A stretch of DNA of 64,000 bases. Source: Shinella yambaruensis (lineage in GTDB: Bacteria; Pseudomonadota; Alphaproteobacteria; Rhizobiales; Rhizobiaceae). The notes under the pieces are model-generated. The model worked only from the letters and a program-made list of their open reading frames with translations, did not search any database and was not told where the DNA came from. Below, piece by piece: positions 25,267-32,672 of this stretch; position 1 is the stretch's first letter; each line of letters starts with the position of its first letter. Where the stretch lies: assembly GCF_022899355.1 (NCBI RefSeq), contig NZ_JALJCK010000002.1:62001-126000 (forward strand). The letters are read 5' to 3'. Both the position numbers and the translations under genes were made by a program.

Positions 25267-26724
25267 ATGGCAGCAGAAGGTATGGTGCAGTCCGGCACGT
25301 CATCGCCGGCCATCCGGCAACTGGAGGGCGCGCTCACCCGCATCGGGGTGACGCGCGCGCACAAGCAGATCATCGCGCTGGTGCTGATCGGCTGCCTGTT
25401 CGACAGTTTCGAACAGAACACGATCGGCGTGTCCGGCCCGCTCCTGAGGGAGCATTGGGGCCTGACGGGTACGGATATCGGCCTCCTGAACACGATCACG
25501 TTCGGCAGTGCGGCCATCGGCCGGCTGCTTTCGGGCATCCTCGGCGACCGCTACGGCCGCCGCGTCATGCTGACCGTCAACCTGCTGCTGTTCTCGCTGG
25601 GTTCGGCGGCCTGCGCGCTGGCGCCGGACTTCATGTTCCTGTGCATCGCGCGCGCCATCGTCGGCTTCGGCGTCGGCGGCGAGATTTCCACCGCCGTCAC
25701 CATGCTGTCGGAATTCTGCTCGCCGAAGTTCCGCGGAACGGCGGCCGGGCTCGTCAATGTCGGCGCGGGCGGTTTCGGCAACTTCCTTGCCCCCGTTTAT
25801 GGCCTGATGATCTTCAGCATCTTCCCGGGTGAGGACAGCTGGCGCTGGCTCTTCGCCTCACTGGCGCTGCCGGCGCTGCTGGTCGTCTTCTATCGTCGCT
25901 ACGTGCCGGAAACGCCGCGTTTCCTTGCCGCGCAGGGCCGGATCGACGAGGCGAACAAGGTGCTCTCGGTGCTGGAATCCGGCTCGCTCCGGCCGAAGAA
26001 CCTCGTGGTGCGCGAATATCTCTCGAAGGAGAACGAACAGGATGCGCCCAGCGCCAAGGGCGCCTGGAAGGAGCTGTTCCGCGCGCCGTTCCTCGGCCGC
26101 ATCGTGCCGGTGTCCATCGCCATCCTGATGAGCTACGGCGCGCAGCTTTCCGTCCTGACGCTGATGCCGGTCATCTTCGTCTCTATGGGCTACACGCTGC
26201 AGGGCAGCCTGCTCTACAGCATGATCATCCAGAGCGGCAGCGTGCTCGGCGCCATCGCGGCCTCGATGTTCGGCTACTACTTCCCGCGCAAGCGCGTCCT
26301 GACCGTCGGTGCCATCTGCGCCTGCCTTGCCGCGCTCGCCATCATGTATCTCGGCACCACCATCCATCTGGTGCTGTTCTTCGGCGCGCTCTTCCAGTTC
26401 TTCGTGCTTCTCTTGAACACGTCGATCTGGATCTATGCGCCGGAACTCTTCCCGACCCGCATCCGCGCCTTCGGCGTCGCCTTCATCCTGGCGACGGGTT
26501 CGGCCGCCGGGTCCTTCGTGCCGACCATTTCGGGCGCCCTGTTCGACAGCTACGGCATGGGCGGCGTGTTCGGCCTTGCCGCGGCCATGTACGCCATCTT
26601 CGCCATCTGCATCCGCCTCGGGCCGGAAACCTACGGCATGTCGATGGAAGACATCACGCAGCGGGCGGACGCCGCCACGGCAAGCGACAACCTCGTCGCA
26701 GAGCCCGCCAAAGCAGGAGCTTGA
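25267..26724 (+). CDS. MFS transporter
   Basis: A 485-residue transporter with 12 predicted membrane segments. It has the major-facilitator loop motif GDRYGRRVML after helix 2 and the MFS sugar/aromatic-acid-porter style RYVPETPRFLAAQGR before the central loop. AGGAGGAG lies just upstream of the ATG. The racemase-family gene follows after 7 bases, so the substrate is probably a chiral small acid, hydantoin or related compound handled by that enzyme. Regulation by the divergent RpiR protein is likely. Confidence 0.9.
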   Translation: MAAEGMVQSGTSSPAIRQLEGALTRIGVTRAHKQIIALVLIGCLFDSFEQNTIGVSGPLLREHWGLTGTDIGLLNTITFGSAAIGRLLSGILGDRYGRRVMLTVNLLLFSLGSAACALAPDFMFLCIARAIVGFGVGGEISTAVTMLSEFCSPKFRGTAAGLVNVGAGGFGNFLAPVYGLMIFSIFPGEDSWRWLFASLALPALLVVFYRRYVPETPRFLAAQGRIDEANKVLSVLESGSLRPKNLVVREYLSKENEQDAPSAKGAWKELFRAPFLGRIVPVSIAILMSYGAQLSVLTLMPVIFVSMGYTLQGSLLYSMIIQSGSVLGAIAASMFGYYFPRKRVLTVGAICACLAALAIMYLGTTIHLVLFFGALFQFFVLLLNTSIWIYAPELFPTRIRAFGVAFILATGSAAGSFVPTISGALFDSYGMGGVFGLAAAMYAIFAICIRLGPETYGMSMEDITQRADAATASDNLVAEPAKAGA

Positions 26725-26731
26725 AGAGAGC

Positions 26732-27415
26732 ATGACCCCGCATATCCTGTTGATCAATCCCAACAGCTCCGAGGCCACAAGCGAGATGATGCACGCCATC
26801 GCGCTGGCCTCCGCGGCGGGGCGGCTGGTGGTGAAGACCGTCACCGCGCGCCGCGCGCCGGGCATGATCGTCACTCCCGGGCAACTGGCCGCCTCCGCCG
26901 CCGAAGTGGTGGAGCTCGGCACCGCGCACGGGCGGGATTGTGCGGGGATCATCGTCAGCGCCTTCGGTGATCCCGGCCTTGCCGAGCTTCGCCGCAAGGT
27001 CGCCGTTCCCGTGGTCGGCATCTGCGAGGCCTCGATGATCGAGGCCTCGCAGGGCGGCCGCAAATTCGCCGTCGCCACTTCGACGCCCGACCTGGTCGAG
27101 GCCATCGACCAGCGGGCGCACGATCTCGGCCTTGCCCATCTCTACCGGGGCATCCGCTGCACCGAGGGCGACCCCGTCGCCCTTGCCGCCGATCCGGCGC
27201 TTCTCAGCGAGGCGCTGGCCGGGGCGGTGCGGGCCTGCATCGAGGAGGACGGCGCCGAAGCCGTCATCATCGGCGGCGGCCCGCTCGGCCAGGCGGCCGA
27301 AAAGCTCCGTCCGCGCTTCGACCAGCCCGTGCTCGGGCCGATCCCCTCGGCGGTGGAACGCATCATCGGCCTCATCAGCAAGGCCGGCGACGCGCCGCAG
27401 GCGATGGAAAGCTGA
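26732..27415 (+). CDS. Asp/Glu/hydantoin racemase-family protein
   Basis: A 227-residue protein of the Asp/Glu/hydantoin racemase superfamily. It opens ILLINPNSSEATSEMM and carries IIVSAFGDPGLAELRRK at about 72-88 and AVIIGGGPLG at about 178-187. In many racemases these two segments contain the catalytic cysteine pair; here the corresponding positions appear to be Ala and Gly, although other Cys residues are close (GRDCAG, GICEAS). It is cotranscribed with the MFS gene. It may racemise, decarboxylate or merely resemble enzymes of hydantoin or allantoin metabolism; its substrate is unknown. Confidence 0.82.
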   Translation: MTPHILLINPNSSEATSEMMHAIALASAAGRLVVKTVTARRAPGMIVTPGQLAASAAEVVELGTAHGRDCAGIIVSAFGDPGLAELRRKVAVPVVGICEASMIEASQGGRKFAVATSTPDLVEAIDQRAHDLGLAHLYRGIRCTEGDPVALAADPALLSEALAGAVRACIEEDGAEAVIIGGGPLGQAAEKLRPRFDQPVLGPIPSAVERIIGLISKAGDAPQAMES

Positions 27416-27419
27416 ATCC

Positions 27420-27461
27420 ATTCCGGCAAAAGTGCACAGCGGTTTTGCGTGCGGAATTGCG
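27420..27461. repeat. dispersed palindromic element, likely bidirectional terminator
   Basis: ATTCCGGCAAAA at the left and TTTTGC...GGAATTGCG at the right form an interrupted hairpin (GCAAAA 27426-27431 with TTTTGC 27443-27448, plus outer ATTCC/GGAAT). It starts four bases after the racemase stop and ends seven bases before the convergent pncB stop. A close relative is at 42133-42177. Confidence 0.65.
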
Positions 27462-27468
27462 TTGAACC

Positions 27469-28773
27469 CTAGACCTCGACCGGCCGGGCATGCTCGGCCT
27501 TCGTACCGAAAACCCGGCGATACCGCTCGATTTCGGCGGGATCGCCGGTTGCTTTCAGGGGATTGTCCGAAAGCTTGACCGCCGGCCGGCCATTGGCGCT
27601 CGTCACCTTGCAGACGAGCGAGATCGGGTCGAGCCCCGTCCCGCCATCCGGATCGCAGCCGCGGAAGTCGTTGGTGAGGTTGGTGCCCCAGCCGAAGCTC
27701 ATGCGCACGCGGCCGTGGAAGTGCCGGTACGTTTCCTCGATCGTGTCGACATCCATGCCGTCGGAGAAGATCAGCAGCTTTTCCCGCGGATCGCGGCCCT
27801 TGTCCTGCCACCAGCGGATGATCTGCTCGCCGCCGGCGATCGGCGGCGCGCTGTCCGGGCGGAAACCGGTCCAGTCCGCCACCCAGTCCGGCGCCTCGGC
27901 GAGGAAGGCGGTGGTGCCGAAGGCGTCGGGCAGGGCGATGAGGAGATTGCCGTTATAATGCTGCCGCCATTCCTCCAGCACCTGGTAGGGCGCGGCGGCG
28001 AGCGCCGCATCGCCCTCGGCCAGCGCGGCGGCCACCATCGGCAGCTCGTGCGCGTTGGTGCCGATCGCCTCGAGATCGGCATCCATGGCGAGCAGCACGT
28101 TGGAGGTGCCGATGAAGCGCTCGCCGAGCCCTTCCTTCAGCGCTTCCACGCACCAGCGCTGCCAGAGGAAACCATGCCGGCGGCGGGTGCCGAAATCGGA
28201 GATGACGAGATCCGGCAGGTGCCGCAGCCGCTCCACCTTCTCCCACAGCCGGGCCTTGGCGCGGGCATAGAGCACGTCGAGCGCAAAAAGCCCCTTGTCG
28301 CGCATTGCCGCGCGCGATTTCAGCTCGTTGATGATGACGAGCGCCGGGATCTCCCACATGGTGGTGTGCGTCCACGGTCCCTCGAAATGCAGCTCATACT
28401 GCCCGTCCACCTTGCGCAGATCATAGTCGGGCAGGCGGAAGGCGGCCAGCCAGGCGATGAAATCCGGCCCGAACATGCGCGCCTTGCCGTAAAAACTGTT
28501 GCCTGCCAGCCAGATCAGTTCCTTCTTGGTGAAACGCAGGCTGCGGGCATGGTCGAGTTGCGCCCGCAGTTCCTCCTCGTCGATGATCTCGGCAAGCCGC
28601 ACGGTCTTCGTCCGGTTGATCAGCGAGAAGGTCGCCTCGACATCCGGATGCAGGTGGCGGATCATCTGCAGCATCAGCAGCTTGTAGAAATCCGTGTCGA
28701 GCAGGCTGCGTACGATGGGATCGAGCCGGAAATTGTGGTCGTAGGTGCGGGTCGCGAAATCGGTGACGGCCAT
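27469..28773 (-). CDS. pncB: nicotinate phosphoribosyltransferase
   Basis: A 434-residue enzyme of NAD salvage: nicotinate plus PRPP and ATP gives nicotinate mononucleotide. Signatures are [15 protein letters not shown] at the N terminus, [26 protein letters not shown] around 200-215, GTSNVLLA, and [16 protein letters not shown] with [10 protein letters not shown] in the phosphate-binding region. The start at 28773 is fixed by GGAGGAG six bases upstream; upstream in-frame ATGs are not conserved in character. It is monocistronic and convergent with the racemase gene. Confidence 0.96.
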   Translation of the reverse strand: MAVTDFATRTYDHNFRLDPIVRSLLDTDFYKLLMLQMIRHLHPDVEATFSLINRTKTVRLAEIIDEEELRAQLDHARSLRFTKKELIWLAGNSFYGKARMFGPDFIAWLAAFRLPDYDLRKVDGQYELHFEGPWTHTTMWEIPALVIINELKSRAAMRDKGLFALDVLYARAKARLWEKVERLRHLPDLVISDFGTRRRHGFLWQRWCVEALKEGLGERFIGTSNVLLAMDADLEAIGTNAHELPMVAAALAEGDAALAAAPYQVLEEWRQHYNGNLLIALPDAFGTTAFLAEAPDWVADWTGFRPDSAPPIAGGEQIIRWWQDKGRDPREKLLIFSDGMDVDTIEETYRHFHGRVRMSFGWGTNLTNDFRGCDPDGGTGLDPISLVCKVTSANGRPAVKLSDNPLKATGDPAEIERYRRVFGTKAEHARPVEV

Positions 28774-29347
28774 CCGGCTCCTCCTGAACGATGCTGGACA
28801 CGGGTATAGCCCACCCGCGACCTCCTCGGAAAGCGCCTGTCGTGCGGGGAGGGGATCACACCCCGTCTGCAACGCATGATTGGTGGCCGGGGCATCTTGT
28901 GCTTGGTGCTTGATAGGGCGGTCCAAAACGTGATTGCGCGATGTCGAGCGGAGGACGCGCTGCCGAAGACGTTTGGCATCATCGCATCCGCACGATCCTG
29001 CCGGCAACGCCCGGCGTCGGGCTGTGCTTCCGGCATGTTTTCGGTTCCTTCGGCATTCTTGGCTGCACGTTCTGCGTTTATGGTTAGCGGAGCTTTTACG
29101 GTGCCCGGACGCATCATTTCGAAACACCCGGATTTGTCCGCAATGCCTTGAGAAACCGGGCTTATTCTCGCCTTGTTCATGAAGCGCCGCAATGGCACGT
29201 CCCGTCTCGATCCATGCATCTCGCCGGCTTCACGAAATCTTATCCATGTCCTTTCAGTCGATCTTATCAACCGTCGGTTATGCCTCTTCGGAACGATAAG
29301 CCAAGAGCCCGCTGTCCGGCCGGCATTGAAAAACGACGGAGAAGACC
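28774..29347. other. intergenic region of 574 bases without a recognisable gene
   Basis: This separates divergent pncB and the carrier-protein operon. The open frames present (for example 28876-29151) have no protein-like composition and overlap each other. The right third (about 29220-29340) is AT-richer than its surroundings and probably holds the promoter of the carrier-protein operon. I see no clear operator or structured RNA. Confidence 0.6.
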
Positions 29348-29602
29348 ATGAAGCAGAAGATTCGTGATATCCTGACGAAACACGGCGGCCTGCCGACGCC
29401 GGTCGACCAGCTCGCGGATGATGCCGATCTCTACGCGGCCGGTCTCTCCTCCTTCGCCTCCGTGCAGGTGATGCTCGGCATCGAGGATGCCTTCGACGTC
29501 GAATTCCCCGACAATCTGCTGAACCGCAAGTCCTTCCAGAGCATCGACGCGATCACGCGGGCGGTGGCCGGCCTTGTCGGCAATGCGGAGGCGGCCGAAT
29601 GA
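29348..29602 (+). CDS. aminoacyl carrier protein
   Basis: An 84-residue discrete carrier protein. The phosphopantetheine site is S35 in DLYAAGLSSFASVQVML, with an Ala/Ser-rich replacement of the standard DSL motif. It overlaps the acyl-CoA dehydrogenase gene by 4 bases, and the gene for an amino acid:carrier protein ligase is two genes on. In Bradyrhizobium and Agrobacterium such carrier proteins are charged with glycine or alanine by that ligase. GGAGAAG lies upstream of the ATG. It is the founding gene of a five-gene operon. Confidence 0.92.
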   Translation: MKQKIRDILTKHGGLPTPVDQLADDADLYAAGLSSFASVQVMLGIEDAFDVEFPDNLLNRKSFQSIDAITRAVAGLVGNAEAAE

Positions 29603-30771
29603 CCGTCACCGTCGGGAAGGGGCTCGCGGAGCGCGCCGAGCGCGTCTCCGCCGTGGCCGCAGCGCATGCCGACGACGTGGACGCCAAGGGTCGTTTCCCG
29701 CGGGAGGCCGTCGAGGCGATGATCGCCGAACGGCTGCTCTCCATCCAGGTGCCCGTCGCGCTCGGCGGCGAGGATGCTTCGATCTCGGAGATCGCCGAGG
29801 TCTGTTCGGTGCTCGGCCAGGCCTGCTCGGCCGCCGCCATGGTCTTCGCCATGCACCACATCAAGCTGTCGAGCCTCGTCTCGCACGGCGCCGGCGATGC
29901 CTGGCACAGCGCCTTCATGCGCCGCATTTGCGACGAACAGCTTCTCCTTGCCTCCGCGACGACCGAGGGCGGCATCGGCGGGAACCTGCGCAACAGCATC
30001 TGCGCCATCGAGATCGACGGCGACACCTGCCGCCTCACCAAGGACGCGACCGTCATCTCCTATGGCGCGCATGCAGACGCGATCCTCATCACCTCGCGCG
30101 CTCATGCGGACGCCGCCTCGACCGACCAGGTCATGACCGTCTTCACCAGGGACCAGTACACGCTGGAGCAGACCCATGTCTGGGACACGCTCGGCATGCG
30201 CGGCACCTGCTCGGACGGCTGGCTCTTCAAGGGGGAGGCGCCGAAGGCGCAGATCCTGCCCAAGCCGTTCGCCGAGATCGCCGCGCAGTCGATGCTCGCA
30301 ACCTCGCACCTTCTCTGGAGCGCCGTCTGGTACGGCATCGCCGTCAACGCCGTCGCCCGCGCGCAGGCCTTCGTCCGCGCCGCCGCCCGCAAGAGCCCCG
30401 GCGTGACGCCGCCCGGCGCGCTGCGTCTTGCGGAGGCCTCCAACCTTCTCCAGCTCGTGAAATCCAACACGATCGCCGGCCTCAAGGAATACGAAGCCGC
30501 CAAGGCGGATCCGGACCGGCTCTCCTCCATGGGCTTCGCCGTCGCGATGAACAATGTGAAGATCGCCTCCTCCGAGACGATCCTCGCGATCATCAACCAG
30601 GCCATGCTGATCTGCGGCATCATGGGCTACAAGAACGGCACGCCCTTCAGCCTCGGCCGGCACCTGCGCGACGCGCATTCCGCCCAGCTGATGATCTCCA
30701 ACGACCGCATCCTCGGCAACACGTCGAACCTCCTGCTTGTGCACAAGCAGGACACCAGCCTGATCGGGTGA
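29599..30771 (+). CDS. acyl-CoA dehydrogenase-like flavoprotein
   Basis: A 390-residue FAD enzyme of the acyl-CoA dehydrogenase superfamily. Visible are the N-terminal helical domain, [15 protein letters not shown] (flavin-binding beta domain, about 115-130), [16 protein letters not shown] typical of the middle domain, and a C-terminal helical bundle ending [20 protein letters not shown]. The usual catalytic Glu position is not obvious, and members of this branch also act as monooxygenases or on carrier-bound substrates. Position between the carrier protein and its ligase suggests oxidation of an aminoacyl or acyl group held on the carrier. Confidence 0.88.
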   Translation: MTVTVGKGLAERAERVSAVAAAHADDVDAKGRFPREAVEAMIAERLLSIQVPVALGGEDASISEIAEVCSVLGQACSAAAMVFAMHHIKLSSLVSHGAGDAWHSAFMRRICDEQLLLASATTEGGIGGNLRNSICAIEIDGDTCRLTKDATVISYGAHADAILITSRAHADAASTDQVMTVFTRDQYTLEQTHVWDTLGMRGTCSDGWLFKGEAPKAQILPKPFAEIAAQSMLATSHLLWSAVWYGIAVNAVARAQAFVRAAARKSPGVTPPGALRLAEASNLLQLVKSNTIAGLKEYEAAKADPDRLSSMGFAVAMNNVKIASSETILAIINQAMLICGIMGYKNGTPFSLGRHLRDAHSAQLMISNDRILGNTSNLLLVHKQDTSLIG

Positions 30772-30775
30772 CACC

Positions 30776-31690
30776 ATGGATATGCAGACTTCTCTTCTCG
30801 ACCGGCTCTTCGATTCGGGCCTGCTCATCGATACCGGCGTCGAAGGCCTCTATGGCCGCAGCGGCGCCTTCGAGGACGTCATCGCCCGCTTCGAGCGGCT
30901 GATCGACGCCTATGGCGGCGCCGACGGCGCGGAAGCGATGCGCTTCCCGCCGGGCATGAACCGTGCGCATTTCGAGACCTCCGGCTACATGAAGAGCTTT
31001 CCGCAGCTCGCCGGCACCGTGCACAGCTTCTGCGGCGGCGAACTCGACCATATGAGCCTCCTGCAATGCATGGAGGTCGGCGGCGACTGGACGAAGGACC
31101 AGAAGGCGACCGACATCGTGCTGACGCCGGCCGCGTGCTATCCGCTCTATCCGACGATCGCCAAGCGCGGCCGCCTGCCGGCCAAGGGCGGGCTTTACGA
31201 TCTCCAGTCCTACTGCTTCCGCCATGAGCCCTCGAACGACCCGGCCCGCCAGCAGCTCTTCCGCATGCGCGAATATGTCTGCATGGGCACGCAGGAACAT
31301 GTGACGACCTTCCGCCAGACCTGGATGGACCGTGGCCTCGAAATGATGGAAAAGGTCGGCCTCGATGTCACGATCGACGTGGCCAACGACCCGTTCTTCG
31401 GCCGCGCCGGCCGCATGCTCGCCAACAACCAGCGCGACCAGAACCTCAAGTTCGAGCTGCTCATTCCGGTGACCTCGGCCGCCAAGCCGACCGCCTGCAT
31501 GAGCTTCAACTACCATCAGGACGCCTTCGGCGCGAAATGGGGTCTCAATCTCGAGAACGGCGACGTCGCGCACACCGCCTGCGTCGGCTTCGGCCTGGAG
31601 CGCATCGCGCTCGCCCTCTTCGCCCGCCACGGCCTCGACATCGCCGCCTGGCCGGAAGCCGTCCGCAAGACGCTCGGATATCGGGACTGA
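30776..31690 (+). CDS. amino acid--[acyl-carrier-protein] ligase (seryl-tRNA synthetase-like)
   Basis: A 304-residue truncated class II aminoacyl-tRNA synthetase relative lacking the tRNA-binding coiled coil. It activates an amino acid (glycine or alanine in characterised relatives) and loads it onto the phosphopantetheine of a carrier protein. The zinc ligand triad of the atypical SerRS family is present: C121 in [12 protein letters not shown]166 in FRMREYVCM and C269 in [14 protein letters not shown], the last also holding class II motif 3 arginine. REYVCMG is motif 2-like. The carrier protein is encoded two genes upstream; DUF1839 follows after two bases. Confidence 0.93.
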   Translation: MDMQTSLLDRLFDSGLLIDTGVEGLYGRSGAFEDVIARFERLIDAYGGADGAEAMRFPPGMNRAHFETSGYMKSFPQLAGTVHSFCGGELDHMSLLQCMEVGGDWTKDQKATDIVLTPAACYPLYPTIAKRGRLPAKGGLYDLQSYCFRHEPSNDPARQQLFRMREYVCMGTQEHVTTFRQTWMDRGLEMMEKVGLDVTIDVANDPFFGRAGRMLANNQRDQNLKFELLIPVTSAAKPTACMSFNYHQDAFGAKWGLNLENGDVAHTACVGFGLERIALALFARHGLDIAAWPEAVRKTLGYRD

Positions 31691-31692
31691 GC

Positions 31693-32661
31693 ATGGCCGC
31701 CGTCTTCCCCGGGGCCGACCCCGAGACCTGGCGGCCGCACGCGCTGCACGACGCCGAGCGCATGTGGCCGGAGACGAATTGCTACGTCGACCTCTGGATC
31801 GAGGTGCTGAACGCCTTCGGCGCCGCACCCGAGGCGATGCTCGGCTTCTCCCTGACCCAGGATTTCGAGGGCGACCAGTTCACCTTCTTCAAGGTCCCGC
31901 TGGAAGACCTCGAAAGCCTGTACGGCATCCGCTGCACGGAACTCGCCATCTTCGACAAGGTTGAGACCCATGTCGCAACGCAGATCGCGCGCGGCCGCCT
32001 CTGCCTCGTCGAGATGGACAGCTTTTACATGCCGGACACCCGCGGCGTCGCCTATGGCCAGGAGCATGGCAAGACGACGGTGGCGATCAACCGGCTGGAC
32101 CCTGAAGGAAAGCGGCTCGATTATTTCCACAATGCCGGCTTCTTCCGGCTGGAGGGGAAAGACTTCGACGGCCTGTTCCATCTGAATGACGGCCCCGACG
32201 ACCTGCCTTTCCTGCCCTATACGGAATTCGCCAAGTTCCCGGTAAAGCGGCCGGACGAAACCCATCTGCGCCGCGAGGCGAAACGGCTGCTTGCCGCGCA
32301 TTTTGCCCGCCGCCCGGCGGAAAACCCGGTGGCCGCCTTCGCGACGCTCTTTCCGAGCCAGGTGGAAGCGGTGGCCGATCGTCCCTTCGGTTTCTTCCAC
32401 AAATATGCCTTCAACACGCTGCGCCAGCTCGGCGCCAATTTCGAGCTTGCCGGCTCCCATCTCGACTGGATCGCCCCGGACGGCAGGCTTGAGGAGGCCG
32501 CCGATGCGGCCCGGAAAATCTCCGAGACGGCGAAGTCCGTGCAGTTCCAGCTCGCCCGCGCCGTGACGCGCCGCAGGTTCGATCCTCTGGCGAGCGCGCT
32601 CGATCCGGCTGTCGAGGCCTGGGACCGGCTGATGGCAACGCTCGCCGCCCGCATCGGCTGA
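31693..32661 (+). CDS. DUF1839 family protein
   Basis: A 322-residue protein of unknown biochemical role. It contains TNCYVDLWIEVLNAFG, QDFEGDQFTFFKVPLEDL and LCLVEMDSFYMPDTRG, conserved features of DUF1839. The pattern of a Cys in ETNCY and acidic residues further on faintly recalls cysteine peptidase or transferase-like folds, but I cannot assign a fold. It consistently belongs beside the amino acid:carrier protein ligase, so it may transfer or release the carrier-bound amino acid; this is inference. Its TGA overlaps a possible start of the GH2 gene. Confidence 0.85.
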   Translation: MAAVFPGADPETWRPHALHDAERMWPETNCYVDLWIEVLNAFGAAPEAMLGFSLTQDFEGDQFTFFKVPLEDLESLYGIRCTELAIFDKVETHVATQIARGRLCLVEMDSFYMPDTRGVAYGQEHGKTTVAINRLDPEGKRLDYFHNAGFFRLEGKDFDGLFHLNDGPDDLPFLPYTEFAKFPVKRPDETHLRREAKRLLAAHFARRPAENPVAAFATLFPSQVEAVADRPFGFFHKYAFNTLRQLGANFELAGSHLDWIAPDGRLEEAADAARKISETAKSVQFQLARAVTRRRFDPLASALDPAVEAWDRLMATLAARIG

Positions 32662-32672
32662 TGGAGGACCGG

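Noticed and set aside
28674-29270. Minus-strand frame overlapping pncB start
   Set aside because: It overlaps the 5' end of pncB in another frame, has no motif, and pncB has a strong ribosome site at its own ATG.
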